Source: a virus
Direction: 5' to 3' (one strand)
Length of the DNA: 25,135 bases
Virus record (IMG/VR): IMGVR_UViG_3300030060_004861
Location: 1-25,135 of that record
The notes under the pieces were generated by a model. It did no database searches. It was not told the DNA's origin and worked only from the letters and a program-made list of their open reading frames with translations. Below, one piece after another: positions 13,434-19,869 of this stretch (position 1 is the first letter of the stretch; each line of letters begins with the position of its first letter). A program made the position numbers and the translations under genes.

Positions 13434-13626
13434 AAACATCAATTATTCTCGATTTTTTAACTTCTTTAACTTCAAATTCTGATACATCCAACCCAAATAT
13501 CTCATGAGTGAGTGCTTCAGCATCCGTACACGATACCGCTTTAATAAGGTATCTTTCCGTGATTTTCTTTGCTTTTCCTTTGTCGTCAACGTCTACGTGT
13601 TGACATGTAACTTGATAATAAAACAT
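13414..13626 (-). CDS. Hypothetical protein, 70 aa
   Basis: A compact alpha/beta protein: strand FYYQVTCQHVDVDDKGKAKK, strand ITERYLIKAVSCTDAEALTHEIF and strand EFEVKEVKKSRIIDVYE. The YLIKAVSCTDAEA motif suggests a small ferredoxin-like fold seen in other phage proteins, but this is a guess. The ATG 13626 follows the stop of the 45-residue frame by three bases and has AGAGGA upstream. Operon member. Confidence 0.65.
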   Translation of the reverse strand: MFYYQVTCQHVDVDDKGKAKKITERYLIKAVSCTDAEALTHEIFGLDVSEFEVKEVKKSRIIDVYEKPGS

Positions 13627-13629
13627 ATT

Positions 13630-13767
13630 TTATTCCTCTTTTAATTTAATTAAACATTCTCTTAATTTTTCTATTAACACTGCAACCTCATCCGGTTCCA
13701 TGGTAATAGCACAGCATGTATTCACATTATCTTCTATCTCTTGTAATATTTCTAATGCTTCATCCAT
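13630..13767 (-). CDS. Hypothetical acidic micro-protein, 45 aa
   Basis: ATG 13767 follows the preceding TAG by one base and the frame ends TAA at 13630. The product (MDEALEILQEIEDNVNTCCA...VAVLIEKLRECLIKLKEE) is two helices joined by a CC-containing turn and is acidic. The tight head-to-tail spacing with both neighbours supports translation by coupling. Function unknown. Confidence 0.6.
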   Translation of the reverse strand: MDEALEILQEIEDNVNTCCAITMEPDEVAVLIEKLRECLIKLKEE

Positions 13768-13768
13768 G

Positions 13769-14068
13769 CTATTCGTAACTAACCTCGTCTTCTACAACAC
13801 ATACATTTTTCACGTCATTACGGAACTTCTTCGAGTTTCTATCCTCGATCTTATTCCAATGACTTACTATGTCTAAGTTGATATACGCGCTCATTACGTC
13901 CTGAGCAAATGCCATATCCGGATAGCGAAGAGCCATAATATTTCGGCCTTCCGCGTTCTCGATATAAAATCCGGCGCGTTCTCGGGCGCTTATCTTGCAT
14001 CCCGGATACATTTTCTCTATTCTCTTTCGAGCTTTTCTATACTGTGCTTGTCTTCTTTCTATATTCAT
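13769..14068 (-). CDS. Hypothetical protein, 99 aa
   Basis: I choose ATG 14068 (MNIERRQAQYRKARKRIEK), ten bases after the previous stop, over ATG 14122, which would overlap the previous gene by 44 bases. The start is a basic helix, then YPGCKISARERAGFYIENAEGRNIMALRYPDMAFAQDVMSAYIN, a small alpha/beta domain. Unrecognised family. Codon use is notably more G+C-rich than in the VWA gene upstream. Confidence 0.65.
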   Translation of the reverse strand: MNIERRQAQYRKARKRIEKMYPGCKISARERAGFYIENAEGRNIMALRYPDMAFAQDVMSAYINLDIVSHWNKIEDRNSKKFRNDVKNVCVVEDEVSYE

Positions 14069-14078
14069 ATTCTTATTT

Positions 14079-14357
14079 TTAGTCTCCAAATGGTTGATCA
14101 TCTTGATCGAATTCGATATCATCTATGTTATCGATATGCTCATTAGCTAATCTATTTCTATTATACTGATCAATCTTCCACTGATCACTATCCCTTTCTT
14201 CATTCTTTCTATCCTCTAATCTTATAAACTCATCTTTAGTTATCTCAACTTGAACATATCCGTCCCAGTTAGAAATTTGAGGTGGTCTATAGGTATAGTA
14301 ATCAGTAATATTACCAGTCATAACATCATTTTTATGGATCCAAATTAATATTTTCAT
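14079..14357 (-). CDS. Hypothetical acidic protein, 92 aa
   Basis: A beta-rich start (MKILIWIHKNDVMTGNITDYY), a WDGYVQVEITKDEFIRLEDRK segment and a strongly acidic tail (IDNIDDIEFDQDDQPFGD). The start ATG is three bases after the VWA stop, so it is the first co-translated follower of the VWA gene and could be a cofactor of the MoxR/VWA pair. No motif is recognised. Confidence 0.65.
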   Translation of the reverse strand: MKILIWIHKNDVMTGNITDYYTYRPPQISNWDGYVQVEITKDEFIRLEDRKNEERDSDQWKIDQYNRNRLANEHIDNIDDIEFDQDDQPFGD

Positions 14358-14360
14358 AAA

Positions 14361-16337
14361 TTATCTCTCAATAAAAGTTTTATTCAACGTTTTAGTCAAA
14401 GGAATCAATTCAGTTACTCCAACATAAGCAGTAGAATCTTTTCCGTATTTTTTATCGAATGATGCTCTAGATCTATCACCAAGATTATTACCATCGATAA
14501 AGTAGCTCAATACTTTAATACCAGCAGCTTTCATATTCATTACTTGCTTTCTAGTATGAGTATCAGCAGAATCACCATAGTAACAAAATGCACCAGACTC
14601 GAAGTAAGGTTCACCATCACTAAAGTTAATAAAGTATTTATCAGTAGACTTATCACCCATTCCAGCAATCTTATCCTGAATAGCTTCGAAGCATAATCCA
14701 GCAGGAGTAGTACCACCAGCTCTCAAATGCTTGAATATCTGAGTAATTTTAGAGAACTTATCTTTTCTAGAATCGTAAGCAATCATCATAAGAGGCTTAA
14801 CATTATTATTATCACCACAAATACTTCGGTAGCTAATTACTACATTCATATTATTAGTCATACTAGCAGCTTTAGCAATAGCAACAGCAGCTATTTGAGC
14901 ATTCTTCCATCTTTCACCACCCATAGATCCAGAAGCATCGATAGATAAGTGAAGACATACATCGTTATGACTAGAAGTCAATACTTTTTGAAATACAGCT
15001 TCAGCACCGTAACCTAGACTAGCAACAGCTCTTCTATCTAATTTACCAGTTCTTAAACGATTATACTTAAGAGTATTAGCTTGATTACGAACTTCTAATT
15101 TTCTACCTAACATAGTACCTAATCTAACACCTCTATTAATCGTATCCTGCTGCTCGTTAGCTCTCTTGATACCATACTCAGAACCATCATAAAGTAAGCA
15201 ATCGTAAACATTAGCATCAATAAGCTCTTTATTGAATTTCTCAACAACGATACAATCTACTGAAGGCTTTTTCCAAGCATTCCAGTTACCGTTAGCACCT
15301 TTACCAACTTCTACAGCAGAAGCTCCTGACTTACTAATAGCCTCAACTTTCTTCTTATCAGCTTTAGACATTCTAGACTTCTTAACGCTACCGTTCATAA
15401 AGTCTTTCTGCTTTCTAACAGCGTTATTAAGCATACCTTTTTCTCTTTGAGTAAGCTCAACATCACCTCCATTACCACTTTTAGCTTCTTCACCTTCAGC
15501 AGTAGATCCATCATCATTAGACTTACCTTCAGGAGTTTTAGATTCTTTACCTTGACCTTTCTCGCCATTCTCGCAAGTATCATCACAAGGACTTTTATCT
15601 TCTTCTTTTTCAGCTTTAGCAGCCTTAACATTAGTATCAATAATCTTATAGATCTCTTTAGCTACAAATAAAGCATCTTCACTAGTCTTAAGAGCAGAAA
15701 TATTACCAAGATCTAATACATTCCAGATATCTCTCAATCCTTTAAGAGCATCTAGATCTCTATTCTTATTAGTAATATTGATAAGTCTGAACATATAAGA
15801 TTCCCAATCTTCAGTTCTATATTCAGTAGATCTAAGACCTTTATCGATAGCTTTCGAGTTAAAGTACTTATCGTACATTGAATCGTAATAAGGTCTATAA
15901 CCAGGAGCAGAAGTATAGATAAAGTTATCTATTCTTCTATCTTCTACTACATTCAAGATATCTTTCACTTTCATCTTTACAGCCCAAGAATCACCATCTT
16001 CAACTAGATCATTAACGTGAGTAGCAAGATTATTTAACAATTTGAAATCAGATAATTTAATATGAGAACCTTCGTGAAGAGCTAAACCAACAGTAGCATC
16101 GAAGTTATTATCTTTTACATTAGCAGAAATAGTAACTTTCTTACCATCAGTAAAAGAATCACTTCCTTCGAACTTTACAGGAATACTCTGACCAGTTACA
16201 ATCTGAACAAAATTACCTACAGCTCTCAAAGTAGAAGCTAATTTTACATAATCCTTACCTTCTGATACTTTACCAGTTAATACATCTTCGTTAGAGTTCC
16301 AGTCTCCTAACCAAAAATTTGAATGCGATCTAAACAT
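14361..16337 (-). CDS. VWA-domain protein with HExxH metallopeptidase-like domain (MoxR partner)
   Basis: A 658-residue protein in three parts. The N-terminal part contains LALHEGSHIKLSD (HEGSH about residues 88-92) and, 40 residues later, NVVEDRRIDN, the HExxH plus E/D pattern of metallopeptidase-like domains found with VWA domains in CobT-type proteins. The middle (about 235-335) is low-complexity, rich in Lys, Glu, Gly and Ser. The C-terminal VWA domain has a complete MIDAS: DASGS (about 467-471), a threonine in GGTTPAG and FSDGEP. Such proteins act with MoxR AAA+ ATPases as a chaperone pair. The matching ATPase is at 10694-11845. Length is in the range of CobT. It leads a nine-gene operon from the promoter at 16364-16394. 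Confidence 0.85.
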   Translation of the reverse strand: MFRSHSNFWLGDWNSNEDVLTGKVSEGKDYVKLASTLRAVGNFVQIVTGQSIPVKFEGSDSFTDGKKVTISANVKDNNFDATVGLALHEGSHIKLSDFKLLNNLATHVNDLVEDGDSWAVKMKVKDILNVVEDRRIDNFIYTSAPGYRPYYDSMYDKYFNSKAIDKGLRSTEYRTEDWESYMFRLINITNKNRDLDALKGLRDIWNVLDLGNISALKTSEDALFVAKEIYKIIDTNVKAAKAEKEEDKSPCDDTCENGEKGQGKESKTPEGKSNDDGSTAEGEEAKSGNGGDVELTQREKGMLNNAVRKQKDFMNGSVKKSRMSKADKKKVEAISKSGASAVEVGKGANGNWNAWKKPSVDCIVVEKFNKELIDANVYDCLLYDGSEYGIKRANEQQDTINRGVRLGTMLGRKLEVRNQANTLKYNRLRTGKLDRRAVASLGYGAEAVFQKVLTSSHNDVCLHLSIDASGSMGGERWKNAQIAAVAIAKAASMTNNMNVVISYRSICGDNNNVKPLMMIAYDSRKDKFSKITQIFKHLRAGGTTPAGLCFEAIQDKIAGMGDKSTDKYFINFSDGEPYFESGAFCYYGDSADTHTRKQVMNMKAAGIKVLSYFIDGNNLGDRSRASFDKKYGKDSTAYVGVTELIPLTKTLNKTFIER

Positions 16338-16363
16338 ATCTTATAGCGTTTTTATTTATAATA

Positions 16364-16394
16364 TAAATATAAGAACTATTTCTCGGGGAGGCAA
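16364..16394 (-). promoter_or_regulatory. Host-type promoter for VWA operon
   Basis: TTG (16394-16392), 20 bases, TATATTTA (16371-16364), 26 bases before ATG 16337. Upstream GGAAATAACTGTGGAAATAG carries the extended dyad element. Confidence 0.83.
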
Positions 16395-16406
16395 CTATTT
16401 CCACAG

Positions 16407-16457
16407 TTATTTCCAAACTTTTTTAATAATAAATCCTCCTAATAGCACTAATAACAT
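16407..16457 (-). CDS. Possible leaderless micro-ORF, 16 aa
   Basis: ATG 16457 lies three bases after the promoter box at 16468-16461, the same geometry as the genes starting at 8003 and 17645. The frame MLLVLLGGFIIKKVWK ends TAA at 16407, inside the extended element of the next promoter. It could encode a tiny membrane peptide or be only a transcript leader. Weakly supported. Confidence 0.28.
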   Translation of the reverse strand: MLLVLLGGFIIKKVWK

Positions 16458-16460
16458 ACC

Positions 16461-16491
16461 TTAATATAAGAACTATTATTCAATTAAGCAA
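16461..16491 (-). promoter_or_regulatory. Second host-type promoter before VWA operon
   Basis: TTG (16491-16489), 20 bases, TATATTAA (16468-16461), with AACTGTGGAAATAG upstream. It reads through the promoter at 16364-16394 into the VWA gene, giving tandem promoters about 97 bases apart. Confidence 0.75.
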
Positions 16492-16511
16492 CTATTTCCA
16501 CAGTTATTTTA

Positions 16512-16604
16512 CTATTTATAGTAACTTTTATATAGAACAACAATTCCTAAAATTGTACCTGATAAAATAAATATATCACCAAAAATTCTAAAAAACTCAA
16601 TCAT
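16512..16604 (-). CDS. Micro membrane protein, 30 aa
   Basis: ATG 16604 overlaps the HNH-gene stop as TGATG and is preceded by GGAGG in the end of that gene. The 30-codon frame is one hydrophobic helix with a basic tail (MIEFFRIFGDIFILSGTILG... LYKSYYK) and ends TAG at 16512. The Shine-Dalgarno and overlap make it a credible gene. Function unknown. Confidence 0.65.
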   Translation of the reverse strand: MIEFFRIFGDIFILSGTILGIVVLYKSYYK

Positions 16605-17152
16605 CAATAACCTCCACTTTCTTTATATTCTTTTTTACCTGCTCTTGAATTACATGGATTACCAACCTGTAAATAATAGCAATTTAGACATAGAACTCTT
16701 AAATTATCTAATTTATGGTTTGTCTTATCACCATCAATCCAATCTAACATAAGAGGTACGGTATAGTCTGTCATTCGTCTTTCATTAAATCCACAAACCT
16801 CACACTCTTCTGCTTTATATGCTTCAACAAATAATCGTTGTTTAAGTTTAGAAGGAGGATGATCAGGATGTTTACCTTCTATAACTTCATTAATAGGATA
16901 TCTATTTTTATAACCTTTTCTGGATTTATGTTTTAATCCAATACCTCTCTGATTCTTATGAACTTCAAATAAATTTCGACCATCTGGATCATTATACATC
17001 TCAGCATACTTTTTATACGTCCTATAGTCAACACCAAGAAATCTAGCAGCTGATCTATTAGATTGTGAATTTTTCATAGCATGACGTATTTCACTTTCTA
17101 ATATATTAAATGATCCTCCTCTACCATCTCTCTTAAATTTATTCGCTCTCAT
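16604..17152 (-). CDS. HNH-like protein with helix-turn-helix, catalytic His altered
   Basis: A 182-residue protein with an N-terminal helix-turn-helix (NRSAARFLGVDYRTYKKYA, about residues 32-50) and a C-terminal zinc-stabilised HNH fold: CEVC (about 117-120), LDWIDGDKTNHKLDNLRVLCLNC (about 136-158). HNH nucleases of this type usually read L-x-H-I-D-G with a catalytic histidine; here the motif is LDWIDGD, so the first His is replaced. The enzyme may be inactive or use other residues, leaving a DNA-binding protein. Such HTH-HNH proteins often act as homing endonucleases. It overlaps the upstream gene by 14 bases. Confidence 0.75.
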   Translation of the reverse strand: MRANKFKRDGRGGSFNILESEIRHAMKNSQSNRSAARFLGVDYRTYKKYAEMYNDPDGRNLFEVHKNQRGIGLKHKSRKGYKNRYPINEVIEGKHPDHPPSKLKQRLFVEAYKAEECEVCGFNERRMTDYTVPLMLDWIDGDKTNHKLDNLRVLCLNCYYLQVGNPCNSRAGKKEYKESGGY

Positions 17153-17354
17153 TTTTCTTAAACTTTATATTACCTATTTCATAGGGTATATTGCCAAGCT
17201 GTTCTGACCATCGCTTACACTCTTCAACACACTGCTTGTAACCTCTTACTATTTTAGCTTCTATTTTAGTATTATCATTAGAAAGATGTAGATTTATTAT
17301 CCATTCATCTTTTGTATTTTTTTCTGTAGGAATTAAATAAGCTTGAATATACAT
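17139..17354 (-). CDS. Hypothetical protein, 71 aa
   Basis: The start is ATG 17354 (MYIQAYLIPTEKN), overlapping the stop of the upstream 33-residue frame as TAATG, with GAGGAGGG as a strong Shine-Dalgarno. An in-frame TTG two codons earlier is less likely. The product is beta-rich (WIINLHLSNDNTKIEAKIVRG) with a helical middle (CVEECKRWSEQLGN) and basic tail. Family unknown; coupled to the HNH gene. Confidence 0.7.
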   Translation of the reverse strand: MYIQAYLIPTEKNTKDEWIINLHLSNDNTKIEAKIVRGYKQCVEECKRWSEQLGNIPYEIGNIKFKKNESE

Positions 17355-17455
17355 TACCAACCCTCCTCAACTACGACAGATTCAGCATAAACATATTCAT
17401 AAATAATTTCAGTATCATCTCCTAATGTACTTGTTGTTACCCAATAATCATCCAT
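17354..17455 (-). CDS. Acidic micro-protein, 33 aa
   Basis: ATG 17455 has AAGGAG about seven bases upstream and overlaps the preceding gene's end; the TAA (17356-17354) overlaps the next ATG as TAATG. The product (MDDYWVTTSTLGDDTEIIYE...) is acidic and beta-like, and its last codons provide the Shine-Dalgarno for the next gene. Strong translational context makes it credible despite the size. Confidence 0.68.
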   Translation of the reverse strand: MDDYWVTTSTLGDDTEIIYEYVYAESVVVEEGW

Positions 17456-17645
17456 AATGTATCTCCTTATGTTTACTTCTATATTTCAGCATTACGTAAG
17501 TTAATGTAGTTTTCCTAATATTATAATTATATAATAAATTAATCATTCTCTTACATGCCATTAGATGCTCGATTGTTTTAGAGCTATCTATACAAGCTAT
17601 AACTTTCATAATAGCTCTATTTGTTAATGTCATTTTCTTTTTCAT
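17448..17645 (-). CDS. Small basic helical protein, 65 aa
   Basis: A lysine-rich helical protein (MKKKMTLTNRAIMKVIACID, then HLMACKRMINLLYNYNIRK). No motif recognised. ATG 17645 is three bases after the promoter box at 17656-17649, so the mRNA would be leaderless; ATG 17633 (residue 5) is an alternative with a ten-base leader. First gene of the unit that runs to the HNH gene and 16512. Confidence 0.65.
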   Translation of the reverse strand: MKKKMTLTNRAIMKVIACIDSSKTIEHLMACKRMINLLYNYNIRKTTLTYVMLKYRSKHKEIHYG

Positions 17646-17648
17646 ATT

Positions 17649-17679
17649 GAAATATAAGAAATTTTATTCGTTAAACCAA
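17649..17679 (-). promoter_or_regulatory. Host-type promoter, leaderless geometry, for 17645 gene
   Basis: TTG (17679-17677), 20 bases, TATATTTC (17656-17649), three bases, ATG 17645. Confidence 0.72.
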
Positions 17680-17683
17680 CTAA

Positions 17684-18676
17684 TTAACTCTGATTATTGA
17701 ATTCATTATCTCGATAATCAGCTCTAAATGAAGCTGGATTTAGCTCTTTTCTTAATTGATTTATTTCATTGTGTAGTTTACTATCATCTAGTACTACCTC
17801 TTTAATAACTTCTTTTTCTCGTACCTCTATTAAAGGCTCTGAAGGTGTATTTATAACTTCATTATTTTTCTTTCTAGGTGTTATTTTTGCGAATGCCATA
17901 TTAGCAGCTACAACCATAGTAATAGCTAAAGGATCAAAAACAAATATAATTAATATCATGAACCAGTTAACTATTTGTTCCATAGGCTTATTAGTTAATT
18001 CAGCCATATATTTTAATGGACCTAACTCTCTAGCTGATTCATTACCTATTTGTTGCTCTAATATCTTAACATCATATACTGCTATAGAGTCTGTAAGGGA
18101 ATTAACTTGTGATGTAATAGTATCCCTTTCTAGAATTGTTGTATTTAATTCTTTTTGTAAAGCTCTTCTAGTAGAACTAGATGTTGTTGTAATTACTGAT
18201 TGAGAATTTTCATCCCAATAAGATACTTGAGATGGATTAGATAAAGATATTCTTAAATCAGAAATCGACTTATTTAGTTGCTCTTTTTCAAGTACTAAAA
18301 TAGATTTATTCTCTTCGAATCTAGTTCTCTTCTTATCGATTATTTCTACTTGTTTTTCTAAAAATTCTGATTGAGTATTTGTTTCTTGAAATGCTCCTGA
18401 TAAAAATCCATATATACCACCTGATGTAATTACCATAAGAATAAATACAGCAATAGTTAGATAATACTTTAACCATCTATTTATATCATTCCAATATTGA
18501 TATAATAAAGATGCAACTACTAATTTAGCAGCTTCTAACGAACCTGCCATAATTAATACTTCTAAACTAGCTCCTGCAAATAATTTACTTAGCCCAAATA
18601 CAGAATAAAATGCTGCAGATGCAGACACAGAAAGGGCTGATAGTGCTATTACACTTGGAAATATATACTTTCTCAT
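17684..18676 (-). CDS. Multi-helix membrane protein with coiled coil
   Basis: A 330-residue protein with hydrophobic helices at about 6-28, 34-60, 68-92 and 233-262, and a long periplasmic or cytoplasmic coiled coil between the third and fourth (about 95-215, rich in Glu, Lys, Leu and Ser/Thr). The fourth helix contains MILIIFVFDPLAITMVVAAN, a stretch I associate with membrane proteins of large marine phages. The C-terminal tail has EVREKEVIKEVV and ends with a possible second coiled coil. The shape resembles a structural membrane scaffold or superinfection-exclusion protein; no activity is visible. The gene is separated from the downstream promoter by only four bases. Confidence 0.7.
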   Translation of the reverse strand: MRKYIFPSVIALSALSVSASAAFYSVFGLSKLFAGASLEVLIMAGSLEAAKLVVASLLYQYWNDINRWLKYYLTIAVFILMVITSGGIYGFLSGAFQETNTQSEFLEKQVEIIDKKRTRFEENKSILVLEKEQLNKSISDLRISLSNPSQVSYWDENSQSVITTTSSSTRRALQKELNTTILERDTITSQVNSLTDSIAVYDVKILEQQIGNESARELGPLKYMAELTNKPMEQIVNWFMILIIFVFDPLAITMVVAANMAFAKITPRKKNNEVINTPSEPLIEVREKEVIKEVVLDDSKLHNEINQLRKELNPASFRADYRDNEFNNQS

Positions 18677-18679
18677 AAC

Positions 18680-19120
18680 TTACCATTTACGGCATGACCA
18701 ATATCCAGCTGAAGTCTTAGGCTTTTTCTGATCACATTTATGTCTTGCTCTAAATGACTTTCTAGCTTCAGGATTATCTTTCTTTATATTCATACCTTTT
18801 TGTCCAAAATTAACTTTTACTACATTACCTTTTGGATTTTTTACATATACTTTGAATTTTTTTACATCACCTTGCATAGGTTTATTTAATTTTACTTTTC
18901 TACCTTGATATTCTGCTTCTTGAAATATAATAGGGTCAGAATGTTCAACAATCTCTATACGTAATTTATTACTTCTATAAAGTACGTTCTCACTCTTACC
19001 TTTCTTAAGTTTATTACCAGCTTTAACAGCAGCTTTATAAGCTTTTGAACCTTTAGGAGCTGAACGCTTACCAGATTTTTTCTTTTTATTTATATTGTAC
19101 CAAAGTCCTTTACTAGGCAT
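18680..19120 (-). CDS. Lysine-rich basic protein, 146 aa
   Basis: The N-terminus PSKGLWYNINKKKKSGKRSAPKGSKAYKAAVKAGNKLKKG is very basic and matches the GLWxNIxxKxKxxK type of small protein I know from T4-like marine phages. A middle beta part (LRIEIVEHSDPIIFQEAEYQGR) and an end HKCDQKKPKTSAGYWSCRKW follow. High positive charge fits a DNA-associated or internal head protein; it lacks the KxxDxxxE N-terminus of its three upstream neighbours. ATG 19120 overlaps the upstream stop by one base and has GGGAG upstream. Confidence 0.65.
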   Translation of the reverse strand: MPSKGLWYNINKKKKSGKRSAPKGSKAYKAAVKAGNKLKKGKSENVLYRSNKLRIEIVEHSDPIIFQEAEYQGRKVKLNKPMQGDVKKFKVYVKNPKGNVVKVNFGQKGMNIKKDNPEARKSFRARHKCDQKKPKTSAGYWSCRKW

Positions 19121-19533
19121 TATTTTCTCCCTGATTTCATATTAGCACACCAGTGATACATTTTACCTTTCTCACCACCATACTTTTTAGCTTTAGCTCT
19201 TAAATCAGTTACAGAGCCTTTGCAACTAGCACCTGAACGTTTTACTCTTCCAGGTCTACTTTTACCTTTAACTTTACCATCCTTAAAGTTCTCTTTTACT
19301 TTATCATATCCTGAACCATAAGGAGCAGCTTTACCATCATGATCTTCAACTGCATTCTCATTACATCCACAATCACAATCACCTTCTTTAACTCTATCAG
19401 GTAATTCTTCGTAATCTTTCTTCGTCATCTTACTAGCTAGCTTTTTTGCAGCCTTTTTATCGGTTGCAAACATATATCTTTGCTGTGCTTTAGATGCAAA
19501 CTTTTCTGATATGAGATCTCTTAATTTAATCAC
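19120..19533 (-). CDS. Basic protein with capsid-targeting-like N-terminus, 137 aa
   Basis: The GTG start at 19533 gives MIKLRDLISEKFASKAQQRYM; SKAQQRYMFAT resembles a short domain found in many phage and bacterial small proteins. The first ten residues, K-L-R-D-L-I-S-E, resemble the T4 capsid-targeting sequence (MKTYQEFIAE), with LISE as a potential prohead-protease site. The rest is Lys/Gly/Arg-rich, with a CDCGC cluster (about residues 53-57). Its start overlaps the upstream stop as GTGATTAA, the same junction as at 20343. Predicted internal head protein; inference. Confidence 0.65.
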   Translation of the reverse strand: MIKLRDLISEKFASKAQQRYMFATDKKAAKKLASKMTKKDYEELPDRVKEGDCDCGCNENAVEDHDGKAAPYGSGYDKVKENFKDGKVKGKSRPGRVKRSGASCKGSVTDLRAKAKKYGGEKGKMYHWCANMKSGRK

Positions 19534-19858
19534 CGTCTACCTTCCCTAACTCTGGATGATATCCTAGCCAAACAAATTTAGGACTACCAAATGATTTACC
19601 ATGTTCTCTAAAATCATCAGCATGAGTATTAGCTGCTCTTAATTCAGCTGGAACAATATTATCAGGTGTTCCATACCAATAAGCAACATCATATCCTCCA
19701 TCATCTTTCCATCTTACTATAAGTCCACGCTTATGTTCATCAGTATCAGCTTGTAAAACTATTGTTTTACCTTTAGGTATTCTAAGGTCAGCATTAATCT
19801 CTTGAGGCTGTTCATGAGAATCTTCTTTTATAATATCTTTTAGTTTAATTCGTTTCAT
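19526..19858 (-). CDS. Protein with capsid-targeting-like N-terminus, 110 aa
   Basis: The N-terminus MKRIKLKDIIKEDSHEQ shows the same K-L-K-D-I-I-x-E pattern as its neighbours, followed by a different body: a beta-rich domain with GKTIVLQADTDEHKRGLIVRW, DVAYWYGTPDNIVPAELRAAN and a C-terminal PKFVWLGYHPELG. Unlike the two flanking proteins, the body is not very basic. The shared leader on an unrelated domain is what a targeting peptide would look like. No Shine-Dalgarno before ATG 19858; the gene starts 11 bases after the upstream stop. Confidence 0.65.
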   Translation of the reverse strand: MKRIKLKDIIKEDSHEQPQEINADLRIPKGKTIVLQADTDEHKRGLIVRWKDDGGYDVAYWYGTPDNIVPAELRAANTHADDFREHGKSFGSPKFVWLGYHPELGKVDGD

Positions 19859-19869
19859 AATAATAAATA

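Noticed and set aside
15395-15671. Open frames on both strands inside the VWA gene's low-complexity linker
   Set aside because: They lie over the Lys/Glu/Ser-rich linker; the long VWA frame with intact motifs on both sides explains the DNA.
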